From Allacma fusca (taxonomy: Eukaryota > Arthropoda > Collembola > Symphypleona > Sminthuridae), in the NCBI GenBank assembly GCA_947179485.1, contig OX359249.1, positions 45,831,415 through 45,895,414 of the forward strand: 64,000 nucleotides of DNA, given 5' to 3'. This document shows, one piece after another, positions 49,001 to 61,564 of this stretch; positions within the stretch are counted from its first letter, which is position 1; every line of letters starts with the position of its first letter. A program made the position numbers and the translations under genes. The notes below the pieces were generated by a model. That model saw nothing but the letters and a program-made list of their open reading frames with translations, was not told where the DNA came from and searched no databases.

Positions 49001-52000
49001 TGGTCATTAATAATAATAATAATCATTGCCATATACTTATTCATACCTAATGAATCTTCCGTTTCATTACAGTATAATAATAATAATAATAATTCTAATT
49101 TGTCAACATTTTCCGATACATGCACACATAGACACACGTGTTTTAATAAACTTAAATCTCTAAATTAATGAGCTCCAGGGGAAGGAATTAGGATTATAAT
49201 AAAATACGCCATCAATTTACACACGAATATTACAATTTCCATTTCCTCGTTCCTACATATTCAGTAATTACCATCGTTCCTACAACTCCTACATAAGTAA
49301 ATACAAATCCATTGTTCATGTAAATCCGATAAAGACCACTGAAAACCAATTGTTTTTACTTAAATCAATAAAATTCCTTCCGTTATTACAAGCCATGCAA
49401 ACAAAGCTTTCGTGGCTGGGTCACAAAGATCCAGCTGAAGTCCACGGTATATAAGAGGGAAATAAAAAGCGAACGTAGTCTAAACTTAATTCGAATGTCA
49501 CCTATAGTGAAAGTAGTTACTTATGAATGAGTGCATTAGATTCTAGCATACATACTCATGTGTCTACATAAGGAAGCAAACGAAAGGTTAGGAGAGTATT
49601 GCTCATTCCTAAAACAGGGGAAAAACAATTAAGTAATCGAAAATTCCGTGGGACACTGCTAACGTTTTATAATTTATCACTGCTCCTTTCAATGAAGTCA
49701 ATTTTAGATAACAAAATCAATTTGCAACTTTCCAGTACAAGCTAGCAAGTTTAATTTATTGATGTAAACAACCAACATCAGACTAGTCAATTCACAAAAC
49801 TGCTTATCAATAGGTATAATACATATAATTATACAAACACTATTTTTCGGCATGATCGGTAAAACAACAAAACTGATGTACTCCTTTCAATTCAGATTTG
49901 ATACGGAAATGACACAATCAATTTTTTCTCAGGATATTACAAGGGGAGGTATCGCTCGTAGCCCCACAGTGTAGTACAGAGACCTAATGAGATAAATGTC
50001 GGAGTCAAGTTAGTTAAGCTCTTTAAAACACGTTTTTCCATTAGATCCTCTTAATTTCCCGTCAAAAACACAGCACGAGCGGCTGCTTCTTCCAGAAGTT
50101 TCGAGGTACACATTCGTGGGATAAAATAGTCATAATTTCACTGATTGTGAGAAGGTAATTTTAATGACGCTGTCTACTTTCCGCCTTTACTGACTCACTC
50201 ATTTCATATGAAATTAGCTTCCACAACTTTCTTCGCCTTTAATCTGAGCAAAATATACACTGTAATTATACTGTACTAATCCAACAAAAATAAATAAATG
50301 CCCCAAAACATCTTCAAGTACAGTAGACCCGTGATTATTAAATCTCTCCTAATCCTAACCCCCATTTCAAAATCATTTCTTTTCAATAGTAAATTCAATA
50401 ATTAATAAATAACTTTCACTATATGTTAAACACGCATTAGCGTTTGCACAAATATCTTCCCTTCTCTACGTTCATGATGTTCTGATGTCAAGATGTCTTC
50501 ACCTAAATTACCTTAATGTCATTTGGATAAACCTGGAATTATCGCCAGAGAAAATCATTGTTGGTTCTATACTTTTATACAATTTATGGAACAGTGCAAT
50601 TGACGCCAAAGTTGTTAAAACTAAGTAACCGTGTACGGTTAGTAAGAACAGATTTACATAATGAAAATACGAGAGTACATACAATTTTAATTTAGTGATA
50701 CTAGCCCGCAAATGTATTTTATATTAGAGTTTCGATGCAAATTACTTTGGAAAACGTTTTTTCGTCTTTCACAATCATTAATTATCAACGCTTTAGCTTC
50801 AGAAGTTCATTCTGTTTCAATAAACTCATGTATCATCCGATTACAAGTTGTAATCTTTGTTTAACTTTTTCACTCCTCTTTCAAACCAGTTGTTCTTCAC
50901 TTAAGAGACAACCCATTTCTATAATTTCTGCACGTCCATATAAACAAGCATAACTACTAATTTTTCAGTGGACTATTACTAAATAGTAATTACTCCAAAA
51001 CGAAATACAAGGACAATAACTGTCAACAGCGAAATTCCAGCTAAGAGGACTGGAATTTTCGAAAAACCCCATGCACACAAATTATTAAGTTTCTTTTCTA
51101 TTTACACCAACACACTTAAAATTTTGAAATATGTACATTTCATTTTTAATTGGCCAGGCCCATGTATAACTCATCATGTTATCATGTGCAGACACCAATA
51201 AATATATTTCAATACTAGTTGCAGCATCCAATATCTCCTAACCAATGAAATCGCCGCTTTCCAGCTCATTCAATAGCTCACATATCAATATCAATAGGTA
51301 TTAATTTCAACAACAAACACCTTTTTATTTGTTGTACTTTTCCTAACTTTCAAATGAAACTTGTATTTTCATGGCATCTTCAAGGTCAAATAATAAGGTC
51401 CTGGAGCGGCGGGGGCGGGGGCAAACAAATATTTGTATCTTGATTTGGAAAAAGAGTTAAAGAAACTTGGTAATACACAAAAAACTGTAGACGTGGAATC
51501 TATATGCGAGTTCCAAGAATTATTCTCAAGAACGAAAGAGATTATATTTACTGTTAGACCAATTATCGGGGACCATTTTAGATTGCTAAGCCGCTTTTGT
51601 CATTTTAATACAGAAGGTAAAAGATCAATGTCTCCAAGATCTGAGCTAATTCCTGAGCTGACTACAATTTAGATAAAACTGGAACTAGGCTTCATTAAAA
51701 CGAGCTACTAGTATGGAAATGATAAGAGAATGCGAAATTCGTAACTGTTTGGAGATTAAAGTGTAGTGACATCCCCATGTAGGCTCAATGTAGTGATTAG
51801 AACAGGTGGCAATTAGGTGTTCTGTTTTCACTTAAGTATATTTTGCACTGCATACTTCAAGAGAGTGAACTTGCAAGAACAACACTTAGAACAAATGCCG
51901 CTATTTGAAATAAAATATTTTGTATATACTATTTAAAGATACCATATCTCGAAAATTGTGACAGAGTCATCTACTTTATCAACAATACTATGACCGAATG

Positions 52001-53969
52001 TATGATAACTTACTGATATGATGTACGAACTTACGACTATGAGTGTAGCAATTACAAATGTAAACATTACATTTGAATGTGCTGGGCGTTAATTTCCAAT
52101 GCATTTAATTTTGGAGATCCGAGCAAGTGACAGCTACTACGTACGGACTATGCTAAATGTATGTCCTTGAACCACAGTGGATATTGGATATTCTTTCTAG
52201 TTGTTAGTTTACACTTTACAGCAGCTCTATAAATCTGAAATGTGACTTCACAATCCCTAATACTTACAACCAAAGAGATTCATCTGAGAGTCGCTAAACC
52301 TTATAGCAAGCGAGCATGGAAGTGTGGTATAAAACATGGCATGAACAAGACTGGACGGTATTACCCACTCTCCTGAGACATCAGACCGTCTCAATTGGTG
52401 ATAAGATGAATGTATATTCTATATGGAAATATTATCACGGGAGTATCTGATATACTGGTGAAATACATAAAAGATGCGACAGAAATTGACAAAATATGTC
52501 CGCCCGGAACACACTCACACAAGCCATAGGATTTACATTCATACATTCGGGATTCATATTCATACAACTACACAATAAAATCAAAAATGTCATTGTTTCA
52601 GCTTACCGTCCGCAGGAGTCATGACAGCATCATGGAAAAGAGTTGCGATACATCCTGCCATACCTATAATAATAAAATTCAATAAAAATATATTTATTGT
52701 AAATATTATTTTTGTTACAATAAAGACAAAAGGAATTGCCCGGAAGTTATTACATAGACTACAATTTTTGCATGCTCATGACATGACGCCACTTTCTATG
52801 AATACACACTTTTCAGCCCAAAGGATACGTCAATAGTGGACTGGTATTACCTCGCTCTATTTTTCCTCATGCTTAAAGCTCTGTATACTGTGAATACCAA
52901 TTGCTTCCTGTACATACGAGCTCAGTTCTACTAAGCATAAGCAGGTCATTTACAAGATGCTGAAACACAAAGCCTCAAGTGTTACATGATCGAAATCACT
53001 ATTTTGCCCTGCTGCACTTCCACATCTCCAATCTCAACCATTCAATATCCTCACAGATTTTTACACATCAATTTAACCCATATAGCCTCCCTTTATCTAC
53101 ACTTTCACACACTAAATCAATGCACTCTGCTCAGAAGCTACCTAACATACGTACTTCCGATTTTTAAAAACTAATGAGCTTTCCCTTTCTGAACAATTAA
53201 TACATCAAAGACCTCCCTAATGAGCTCACCATCCACTCCCGCTGACCAAATATCCTACAAAATAGTACAAAGAGAATAGAAGACACACCGTAGGAAAGAT
53301 GATTGTAATGAGATGTGGTCCGAGACACCAGCAATTCTTTGATACGTTCATACACCGAAAAATATAGGGCGTGGGCGGGAGCCGCTCCGAAAACAACAGC
53401 ACTCATACCGCGGACGGGTCGAAAGATTCCCTCTGTTTTCACCATACGTGTCAATGTCCCGTAAACTCCTCGGAATTCCCCTCCCGGACTTGGGGACAAG
53501 CTTTGCATTCGTGTCTGGAAAATTCAGAATTCATATCAATAACCCGTCTTGACAGGGACTCTCACACCTCATCCCCGAATCCCCATCAAATAACCACTGT
53601 ATCCCTTCACACCCGAATTTCAAAAATTAATTCCAATCAATCCCATCATGAAGAACCCCATCCCCAGGATATTATGAAACAACGATCCGATGTCACCGGT
53701 GCCGGGTAACTCATTATCTCGTTCCACTCATCCGGAAAAATAGTCCTTTCTTAAGAAACCATAATGAGGGAAAACCCAGCCGTTGAGGAATCCCCTAATC
53801 CCATCCTTACATGACTTGAGAAAGGAATATGCAAATTAATTGTAGTTACCTTAACAGAGTCCAGTGGGTACATTACGCAATGCTCCATCATTCCGGCCAT
53901 GGCACCCGCTGACATGTGAGTTAAAACGGTTGAAGTAGCCGGTAACGACTCATACTCATCAAACTCCAT
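43074..53969 (-). CDS. mfrn: Mitoferrin (SLC25A28/37 family), four coding exons
   Basis: A mitochondrial carrier for iron import across the inner membrane, supplying haem and Fe-S cluster synthesis. Coding exons on the minus strand are 53,969-53,850, 53,514-53,289, 52,663-52,607 and 43,555-43,074 (stop TGA at 43,076-43,074). All introns are GT-AG, in phases 0, 1 and 1. The joined frame is 294 aa, somewhat shorter than vertebrate mitoferrins, whose N-termini are longer. Three carrier signatures are visible: YPLDSVKTRMQ (across exons 1 and 2), TPADVVKQRMQ (exons 3 and 4) and [11 protein letters not shown] (exon 4). Mitoferrin-typical blocks include [33 protein letters not shown] and [22 protein letters not shown] 53,969 is the first in frame after an upstream stop. 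Confidence 0.93.
43951..44290 (-). pseudogene. Coding-like fossil inside mitoferrin intron 3
   Basis: About 110 codons of protein-like sequence lie in two successive minus-strand frames, with good aromatic and Gly/Pro content and a possible donor at the downstream end (GAG|GTAATA). It is not carrier-like and not part of mitoferrin. It is probably a broken copy of a gene or mobile-element ORF. I do not recognise the family. Confidence 0.25.
49007..49023. repeat. (TAA)n microsatellite
   Basis: A short TAA trinucleotide run; a similar run lies at 49,074-49,092. Confidence 0.85.
49074..49092. repeat. (TAA)n microsatellite
   Basis: The second TAA run, about 50 bp after the first. Confidence 0.85.
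51397..51672 (+). other. Unrecognised open frame next to a GC-rich patch
   Basis: About 91 plus-strand codons follow AAG with no ATG at the front. A GC-rich patch (51,401-51,422) encodes a short Gly/Ala run, followed by an amphipathic Lys/Glu-rich sequence ending at a stop. It lies antisense within mitoferrin intron 3. It could be a retro-inserted fragment, a nested exon or chance; no family was recognised. Confidence 0.15.
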
Positions 53970-56646
53970 GGCGTTAGCGAGGCGGCCTTCAGGCTCGGGC
54001 TTATTTAAATCCGTGGTGACTTCTTAATTATTTGGAACCTTGAGTTAATTAGTCACACGTTTACAATCACACACAAGGTTCCCCACACCAACGAAATTCT
54101 GAGAGCCTCACACTGAAGGAGCGAGAAGGTCTGGCTTAAGGCCAGCACGGCTTCCCTTCGTATAATTTAACTTTGTCAAAAAAATCAATGATGAATTTTT
54201 TGGTTGGAAAATTTTAGTCATAGATAGATTTAATGCACCAAGGAGCAGAACACCACACGATGTTGTAGTTGTAGTATTGATGTGCACCTAAGAACTACTT
54301 GCACAGTTTATATTCGTCGATACTTGCTTGAACCTACTCAGGGATTTAAATTTTACCACGCTTCCCGTTTAAATCAACACATGTGCGTTCAACTATGGAA
54401 CGCCTGCTGCCTGCCTGCATTATTACTCCTACCGTAGCCTCTACCATATGTATCTTCAGAGTCGGGCCTCTGCAAACTACTGCACTTCTTCATAGTATGC
54501 TCTCCGTATACTATATCCTTTCCATGGGAGGAAGGTCATGCGGTTCCCCTGTACTTTACGTATGTACGAGCAGGAGTAAGGAGTTTGTCAGTGTGCCCCA
54601 GTCTCAGCTTGACCAAGTCCCTCCACCACACAAAATAACCTGGATCGACTACATTTGTGAATGTTTGGGTACGTGAGGCCCGACCATTGAATGTTCAACA
54701 ATCATTACGTATGGTTAGAAACAGGGGTTTTTGTTTACTGAAAGAGAAATGAGTAGTTAATTAATATCAGGAGATTCCTCGTTTATTTTCGAAATTCGTG
54801 TAAATAAATTCACCAGGTTTATGGTTCCACTAGTACCTGTAAAAGTAAAGTCGTTTGGTGCAAGCTTGATATTAAAGGAGGCAAATTAGCATGTATTGGA
54901 AATAGTTCCTATTATTAGTCACCATAGTAGGAAACATTAACGCAGGTGCCAAATGAGAGGGGTGTCTGCAAACTGTTCTTTGTATGGGTTAATTAGAAGG
55001 ATGTATTCTATATTTTAAGATGCATTCTCCGAAATGAAATGAGAATTTCCTGGGATTTCTACCCGGGCTTAAGAGCTTGCAACAACTGTAAAGGGACGCA
55101 TAAAGTAATTCAATGAAGCCTACATAATTGTAGTTCAGTGTTCATAAATTGTTGGGGGGGGGTGAGTGTAAACATGATTTTTTAAAATATGTGCTTATGT
55201 GGCAACGTATCCCTAAAGTTTCACAGACGATTATTTTGATTTATGTAAATCATTGCAAATATAGGTGAATAACTGCTGAAATGAGCCTTGTTGGATTGAT
55301 TCTATTTCCGTAATTTTGTTTGACGCTAGTAGAGCACTCCCCCCTACGATGTTCATTTGAAGCTTTGTAGTAAAAGCCTTCACTACAATACTGAGGATCG
55401 TCGATTTTCATTTCGTATAAATAAAACTAATGATTATTTGTCTGAACTACCCTCCCCTGATGTTTACATCGGGGCAGGGACATGTCAAAGGCACAGCCTG
55501 AGTTATTCTACATGTTCAGTTTAAGACCACCAAAATAAAAGAGCTTGAACTGGAAGTTGATTTATCCTTACTCTACCCCAGAACTCAGATTCTCGTCTGA
55601 TAGCAACTACTACTTCTCAAGTAGCCCCGCTCTTTTGTAAATACTAATGAATGAGTGGTACACACTTCCATTCCCATGTTGTTAGTTATAGGTAAGCTGT
55701 ACTTCATTTCATAGTTTGATTCGGCACTCGGCGTGTGTGTGTTGGATTATAAAATTGCTTTAGTTATACTTACTTACTTCACTTCATTCGAACTTTTTTC
55801 CTGTTCAAGTCAAGAAAGATTTAACTCTAGACTTATATAGTTTCAGAACTTTTGCTATATGTGTGTCCTCGGGTTTTTATGTGTATAAACAAAAAGTGTG
55901 TATGCATTAAAGACCAAGGAAACCAGACAAGAGAATTGTGATTTGTCATTCACAATTTGTGCAGATATTTTTTTTGCGGGTTGTGAATGGAATTGGGTGG
56001 GAGACACTTCCGTGATCTGAAGATGGAGATTTTTTAAAATGCTTGGTAATTGACGTAGAAATCGTTTACTTGATATGAAATACTTTTGAGACAAATTGTA
56101 ATATTAATAATTATTGTCTTTTAATTTTATTTAGACTCCGAGTGAGTCAGTCCTTCTGCACTCACGGCAGTTTTTGAATGACGAGCAGCGCCGGTTCTGA
56201 ATGGTAACTGTGTTTACTATTGAGAGTTTATTTTGTTTACTTCATTTGATTACGATTACACGGACTGGATAATACGGCGTCACTTTTTTACGGCATCAGA
56301 GAGGTAATTATGTGCTTGATTCTTTTGAAATGAACCTGTACATTAAAGATTCACTATTTTGTTAGAATGTTGCAACGTAGAATGTTTTAGCTGGGATAAA
56401 TACCTTCAACCTTTGGTTTTGACATTAGTAGTTTTTGGTAATCATCTGTTGCTTGCGTATGTAATAGTACATGGGTGTTTTAGAGTGTCGAGCTGAATTA
56501 TTGACAGTCAAGTGGTCTAATGGAAATCAATTATTGGGCTGACAGAATCTTGGATTAATTATAGAACATTACGGAAGAGTTCGTTGACGTTGGTTTGGTG
56601 GGATCTCTTGTGAATTCCGTTGAGGAGTGGACGTAACGGAAATAGA
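53970..56646. promoter_or_regulatory. Divergent intergenic region between mitoferrin and the BOD1-like gene
   Basis: The two genes point away from each other across 2.7 kb, so both promoters should lie here. A G run occurs near 55,154. A comparatively GC-rich stretch near 56,155-56,205 ends in a donor-like ATG|GTAACTG and may be a non-coding first exon of the BOD1-like gene. Neither promoter shows an obvious TATA box that I would trust. Confidence 0.4.
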
Positions 56647-59297
56647 ATGCATTCTCAAATTATTGAACGACTCAAAGCTAGCGGAATATTCGATCAGTTT
56701 AGGAAAGAATGTATTGCAGATGTGGATACGAAGGTGAGTTAATGTTAACTTTATGTTGATTGCTGATTAGTGTATCTTAGTGAGTGGTGAATGAAGGATT
56801 GAGATGTGAAATGTTTGAGTTAGTGTTAGCTAGGTACGGGTGTGGGGCTCCATGTTTATTTTAATGACGTTATGTGTTTCATTGGCTTTGCCATTGTTAT
56901 GGTTGAATAACAAATTATTTTTCAAACCTGCAGCCAGCTTACATCAATCTTCATTCAAGAGTCGTTCAGTCAGTGGATGACTACCTAAAAAATGTACACT
57001 GGTCATCGAAATTAGTACGGTTCGGCGTACGGGAAGGGATGCGTAAACAAATTGTTGAGTGAGTAAATTTTGAAAAATCCTTTCGTGGCTCACAAATTGT
57101 GAGTGAATTAGTTTGTGCTCATTGTTTGTAGATTAAAGTATATACGACGGTATTGTAAGTTTATTGTGATTGGTTTTTCTAGCTCTTCGTACTTTCAAAA
57201 GGGAGTCGACCGGATCGTAAACCAGACGGTAGATCCAAAGATTAACACGTCATTCTTTCCTGTGATTGAAAACGCGGTTTACGAGTTTTTGGGAGTGCAG
57301 AAACCGTGTGGGGATGAACCTAAAGAAGAATCTGAAGAAGATAAGAAATGTTGGGTCCAACCCATGGATATAGATCCACCACAAGGTAAGTGTATGGTGT
57401 ATAAGGAGATAGATGTAGCTGTACATTTCTTTACGGAATGGTCGGAACTTCCTTAACCCTGATTTAAATTCTAGAGTCAAACGAGGAGCAACAGGATATA
57501 AAACCTAATTTGGACATGCTACCTAACCAATTTGAGGATATCAAACCAGCAACAGAAATTAAGTTGGAAGATGAAGAAGTTACAAACGAAGGAAAACTGG
57601 TTATTGACAGCACTGGTCAAGAAGGAGAAAAGATGGAAGAGGAAGATGATGAAGAAGAGTCACCACCATTTGAAGCAATTGGATTAGTATCACCCCCTCA
57701 TCCTATTCCGGGAACTTCTACGCCTCTCGAAGAAATTCAGACGGCGACTGCTAGCGAAGGAGTCGACATTCAAGTGACGGATTTCACCAACTGTTTTGCG
57801 AAACCAGTGACAGATAAAGAGCAGTTGTCAAATGATTCCTCGGATATCGCAGACAGCAGTGTATTCGTCCCAAATCCTCCATCAGAGAAAAAGGATTCCA
57901 AAAGTTCGTCAAATAAGGAATCCTCTAGCAAAGATCGCTCAAGTAGTTCATCCTCAAGTAAGAAATCGTCTGACAAAGACAAAGATAAGCCGAGCTCATC
58001 TTCTAATAAAGATAGAAGTAGTTCAAGTTCACACAGCCACTCCAAGAGCAAAAGTAAACACAGGGATCATAGTAGCAGTAGGGATAAAGACAAGAATAAT
58101 TACAGTGATAAATCCAACGACAGGGACAAAGACAGGAGTAAGAAAGAATCAAGCTCTTCAAAATATAAGTCAAGTAGTGATTCAAAACATTCTCGGTCCT
58201 CTCATTCAAGTTCATCTAGGAGACATTCTTCTACCAGTCACTCGAAGGATAACCGCTCTAGTTCCGACAAAGGTAGAACCTCTGACGAAAAGAGTAGCTC
58301 CAAGTATAAAGAAAAAGATAGTAAAGCGTCAAGTTCTCATAAAGAGTCATCCCGATCTCATTCTAGTTCTTCTAAAGACCATGACAAAAACAAACACTCC
58401 TCATCCTCGTCTCGGAAATCGTCATCCAGTCGAAGTGGTCATGATCACAAGAGTAGCAAGTCTAAATCATCTTCAAAATATGAGAAATCCGATTCACACA
58501 GGTCCAGCGATGAATCTAGCAATAAAGCCAAAAGTTATCAGATTGCCGTTGAAGAACTGCCTTATCCATTACCGCCGCAACCACCACCCATGGATTCACC
58601 CCCGAGTATTCAGGAGCAAATGTCCCCGGATGTTAATGAAGGTGGTTTGGACACCAGTCATGATCAGTTTCATGGGAGTTCTTCACCGAAAATTATGCCC
58701 GACCATGAAGAATCCGCTCTTGACAGGTGGTATGGTTCTGGGATTGCGGATGCTGACGCTGAGACAACGGGTGAGTTGGTATCATTTTCGAACAGCAAGT
58801 TGGAACCACCTGCTGAGAAAGTAAATGACCAGTTACCTGAAGATATGGAAATCGTATCCTCTAATTCGACCATTTCGGATCAAGAGAATAATAGCAACTG
58901 TTACGCTTATTCGCCAACTATTCCGTGTCAATCCGAGGTACAACTTGCCTCTGGCATTGAAGAACCATGTTCAACTGGCTTGTTGGTTATTCCTACTGAA
59001 AACAAGGTTCCGGAGGTCATTGTAATAGATGCCGCGTTTGAACTGGAGAAGCAAAAAAGGCAATCGAAAACAGACCTAATTAATAGTTTGCGGGACATTA
59101 CGTTAACGTCAAGTTTCATTGAGAGAAGAAAGTATTTAATTGGCCTTATGGATCCATTTTATGATGAAGAAGAAATTCCTGTGTCTCCTCCAAGTGATTT
59201 ACCCAAGCCAGTCATTGTCATTGAAAACTGTGATGTAAATGATCTTATGATCGAATGGCTACAAAGAGAGGGAGCACGTGTTCTTTTGCAAAAGTGA
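56647..59297 (+). CDS. BOD1L1: BOD1/BOD1L1-family protein, four coding exons
   Basis: Coding exons are 56,647-56,733, 56,934-57,058, 57,183-57,385 and 57,475-59,297. All introns are short and GT-AG, and the joined frame is 745 aa. The N-terminal ~135 residues form the BOD1/Shg1-type domain: ERLKASGIFDQFRKECIADVDTKPAY and GVDRIVNQTVDPKIN are the family's hallmark blocks. An acidic segment follows, then a long Ser/Lys/Asp-rich low-complexity region (about 57,870-58,530). The C-terminus is acidic and Pro-rich. BOD1 proteins regulate PP2A-B56 at kinetochores, while BOD1L1 protects stalled forks and associates with SETD1A/COMPASS. Length and the long tail fit BOD1L1 better than the short BOD1, though far shorter than human BOD1L1. 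Confidence 0.9.
57870..58530 (+). repeat. Ser/Lys/Asp low-complexity coding tract in the BOD1-like gene
   Basis: Long runs of Ser with interspersed KDRDK, SSKSKS and HSRSSH phrases. Long alternative frames on both strands here are by-products of the biased codons. It is probably disordered and phosphorylated. Confidence 0.8.
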
Positions 59298-59651
59298 GAT
59301 CTTCATTATGAAATTAGCTAGTATTTGTTTTTTCATAAAAATCATACCTGTAAGTATGTAATGGTTAGTACATATATGTTCATGATTTTTTACTCCTTGT
59401 CTAAAGTGACAAATCATTAACAAACTAATTACTGTTTTTTAATGTTGCGTAATTAAAGGGCCTAAGAAAGGTTTGTTGTTTGTTACCGTTATTTTAATTT
59501 AACAGAATTTATTTATCAGTGCTCAAAAATTATTACAATATTACAAACGTAACTATATATAACTGATTTCCAAGCTAGCTGTTTTAAAAGACTTCCGCCA
59601 GATTCATAAAATTTCAATCTTCAGTCTATACGTTTCAACTTCAACTGTTAA
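59298..59651 (+). other. Probable 3' UTR of the BOD1-like gene
   Basis: AT-rich sequence after the stop. ATTAAA at 59,452-59,457 is a possible signal about 155 bp downstream; a canonical AATAAA appears only at 60,576-60,581. Confidence 0.45.
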
Positions 59652-59744
59652 AATTAATAGCAAGAATAGCTAAAAACGAGAAGTTGCTTTTGCACCCTAA
59701 AAAGTTGAAAAGTTTTCTGCTAGATGCTGTCAAAAGAATATCCT
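59652..59744 (+). repeat. Left arm of an inverted duplication
   Basis: About 93 bp matching, with scattered differences, the reverse complement of 60,078-60,172. A 15-base core including CTAAAAACGAGAAGTTG is exact in both. One frame reads LIARIAKNEKLLLHPKKLK, against LIAKTAKNEKLVLRPQKLK in the other arm. Confidence 0.75.
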
Positions 59745-60077
59745 ATATGTTACTGAAAATGATGAAAACTCATGAAATGACGAAAAGGAACGCCGCGAAA
59801 ACAAATGCATACATAACTACCACATGTTTGGCTTCCAATGACTTTGATTGAATTCTGAATTTCAAAATTCAGTAATTCGTTTACGTTCATATTAGTTTGA
59901 CTTTGGAGACAATTGAACTGCAAGCGTGAGCATAAATCTCTGAGCAATTATCTCATTAGTGTGTCTTAGGTATGCCAATTTGAAACTAAGACATTGTCAG
60001 TCAAGAATAGTGTTGAAATGAGTACAACGTTATTTAGATAAGTTCTCCGTGCGTTGCTTTTTGTTATTTCAAGAGTT

Positions 60078-60172
60078 TGGGAATTCTTTTGACATCATCT
60101 ACCTGAAATCTTGTTTTCAACTTTTGAGGGCGCAAAACCAACTTCTCGTTTTTAGCTGTTTTTGCTATTAAT
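60078..60172 (-). repeat. Right arm of an inverted duplication
   Basis: The partner of 59,652-59,744, separated by about 330 bp. It sits inside a 90-codon minus-strand frame (60,064-60,336) with a basic, Lys-rich C-terminal half. The peptide similarity between arms suggests that both derive from a once-coding segment, possibly an exon or an element ORF. Confidence 0.7.
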
Positions 60173-60512
60173 TTATTACAAATTTTTGGACTTGTGGACA
60201 TTTTGCTTACAATTTGTCTAGTGTCAGAACTCTTTCTGAGACTAACTCTTCTTCTCACTACGCTAAGTTGTAAGAAGATTATGCCAACATTGAGTTTAGA
60301 CTTCAGTTTTGAAAATATTAATATAAAGAGAATCATCTACTCATAGAGAACTTCAACCTAACCTTGCTGGTAGTAATAATCCTGTTCCATAAGATATCAA
60401 TAGTCTTACTCCTTTCTTTCATAGCTTGGGTTATATATACATAGTTGGATTCTACGAAAATGCCACGCCTTTAATAATTGAATTGCAGCAACTGAACTTT
60501 CCATTCTATCAG

Positions 60513-60531
60513 TAATAATAATAATAATAAT
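60513..60531. repeat. (TAA)n microsatellite
   Basis: A short uninterrupted TAA run. Confidence 0.85.
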
Positions 60532-61564
60532 ACTGTATTAATTATTAAAGTAGGTATTGAATAATATTATTTGTGAATAAAAACTTTGTAAAAACCAGAA
60601 TTTATTCTGTAGAGAATACTGACTTTTTATTATTTGTAATTTGTAAATGAACAATCACGAAAATCATTTTCTTTGGATACAATCTACTATTGTATTGGTT
60701 AATCTTCTATTATTTTTTATTTTATTTTTATTAAAATTTGTTATTTACTATAGAAATGTTTAAAACATTTTAAAAATTATTTTTGGATTGGGAATCAATA
60801 TCATGCATCTATGACAATGTAGAACAAATTGTAAGGAAAACTATATTTTTAAGGGGCGATATCTTAAAAATACCAGTATGAAATTTGCATGGTAAAGTTT
60901 TATTTATTAAAAGCATCTCCCTGCAAAATTTCATGTACATAGGTACGATTGCCGGAACACCCAATGCATGGTTGAATGCATAAATGAATGGTTACAATGT
61001 AACTTAAGTTCGCCATTTTTCTCCAATTTTTATTTTCGTTAAGGTTTCTATGCCCTTAAGGGCTGCACAACCACAAAAATTTAGAGATTCGACTTGATCT
61101 CCCATTGACTTTAAGCTTTTGACGGTGGAATTACATCAACCTCATCAGGAGATATCAGGGAGTCTTTTTTTGAGGTGTAGGTGAAAACATAGAGGTTGCT
61201 TTTTAGGGATTCAGGACAGACCTGGGCGCATAACCTTTAAAAGCAACTCCTGAAAAATGCTCATTATTTGTAACTAATCAACTTAAATGCTAACATTTAA
61301 TTTTAAATCCCATCTTGCGAAGCTACTTCTTGAAGTTATAATTTCGATTTTCAGTTGTGAGTTTGCCATAAAACTGTCCTCCAGCAAGCTCTTCGGTACA
61401 GACTGGTAACTAACTTTAAGGTTTAACACTATCATTAATGCAGCATATAGTGCAGGACTAACTTATTCCCAAGTTATTAAGAATGCTAGTGAGTATACGC
61501 TGTAAGTATACTCACTCTATTTACAAGTGTATGTACGCATTGGGAAGGTAAGGAGAGAAACTCA
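60532..61564. other. Non-coding DNA, no gene recognised
   Basis: Very AT-rich sequence including AATAAA at 60,576-60,581. No supportable gene was found. Confidence 0.5.

Larger units (their letters stand above)
43556..52606 (-). other. Mitoferrin intron 3 (9.05 kb)
   Basis: The donor GTAAGC follows GACG at 52,607, and the acceptor TTTCAG ends at 43,556. The other two introns are only 335 and 625 bp. It contains (TAA)n tracts at 49,007-49,023 and 49,074-49,092, a coding-like minus-strand stretch at 43,951-44,290 and an unrecognised plus-strand frame at 51,397-51,672. Otherwise I see nothing structured. Confidence 0.85.

Noticed and set aside
57832-58824. 330-codon plus-strand frame overlapping the BOD1-like gene, and antisense frames there
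   Set aside because: These are by-products of the Ser/Lys codon bias in the true frame, which carries the continuous, spliced BOD1-family reading.
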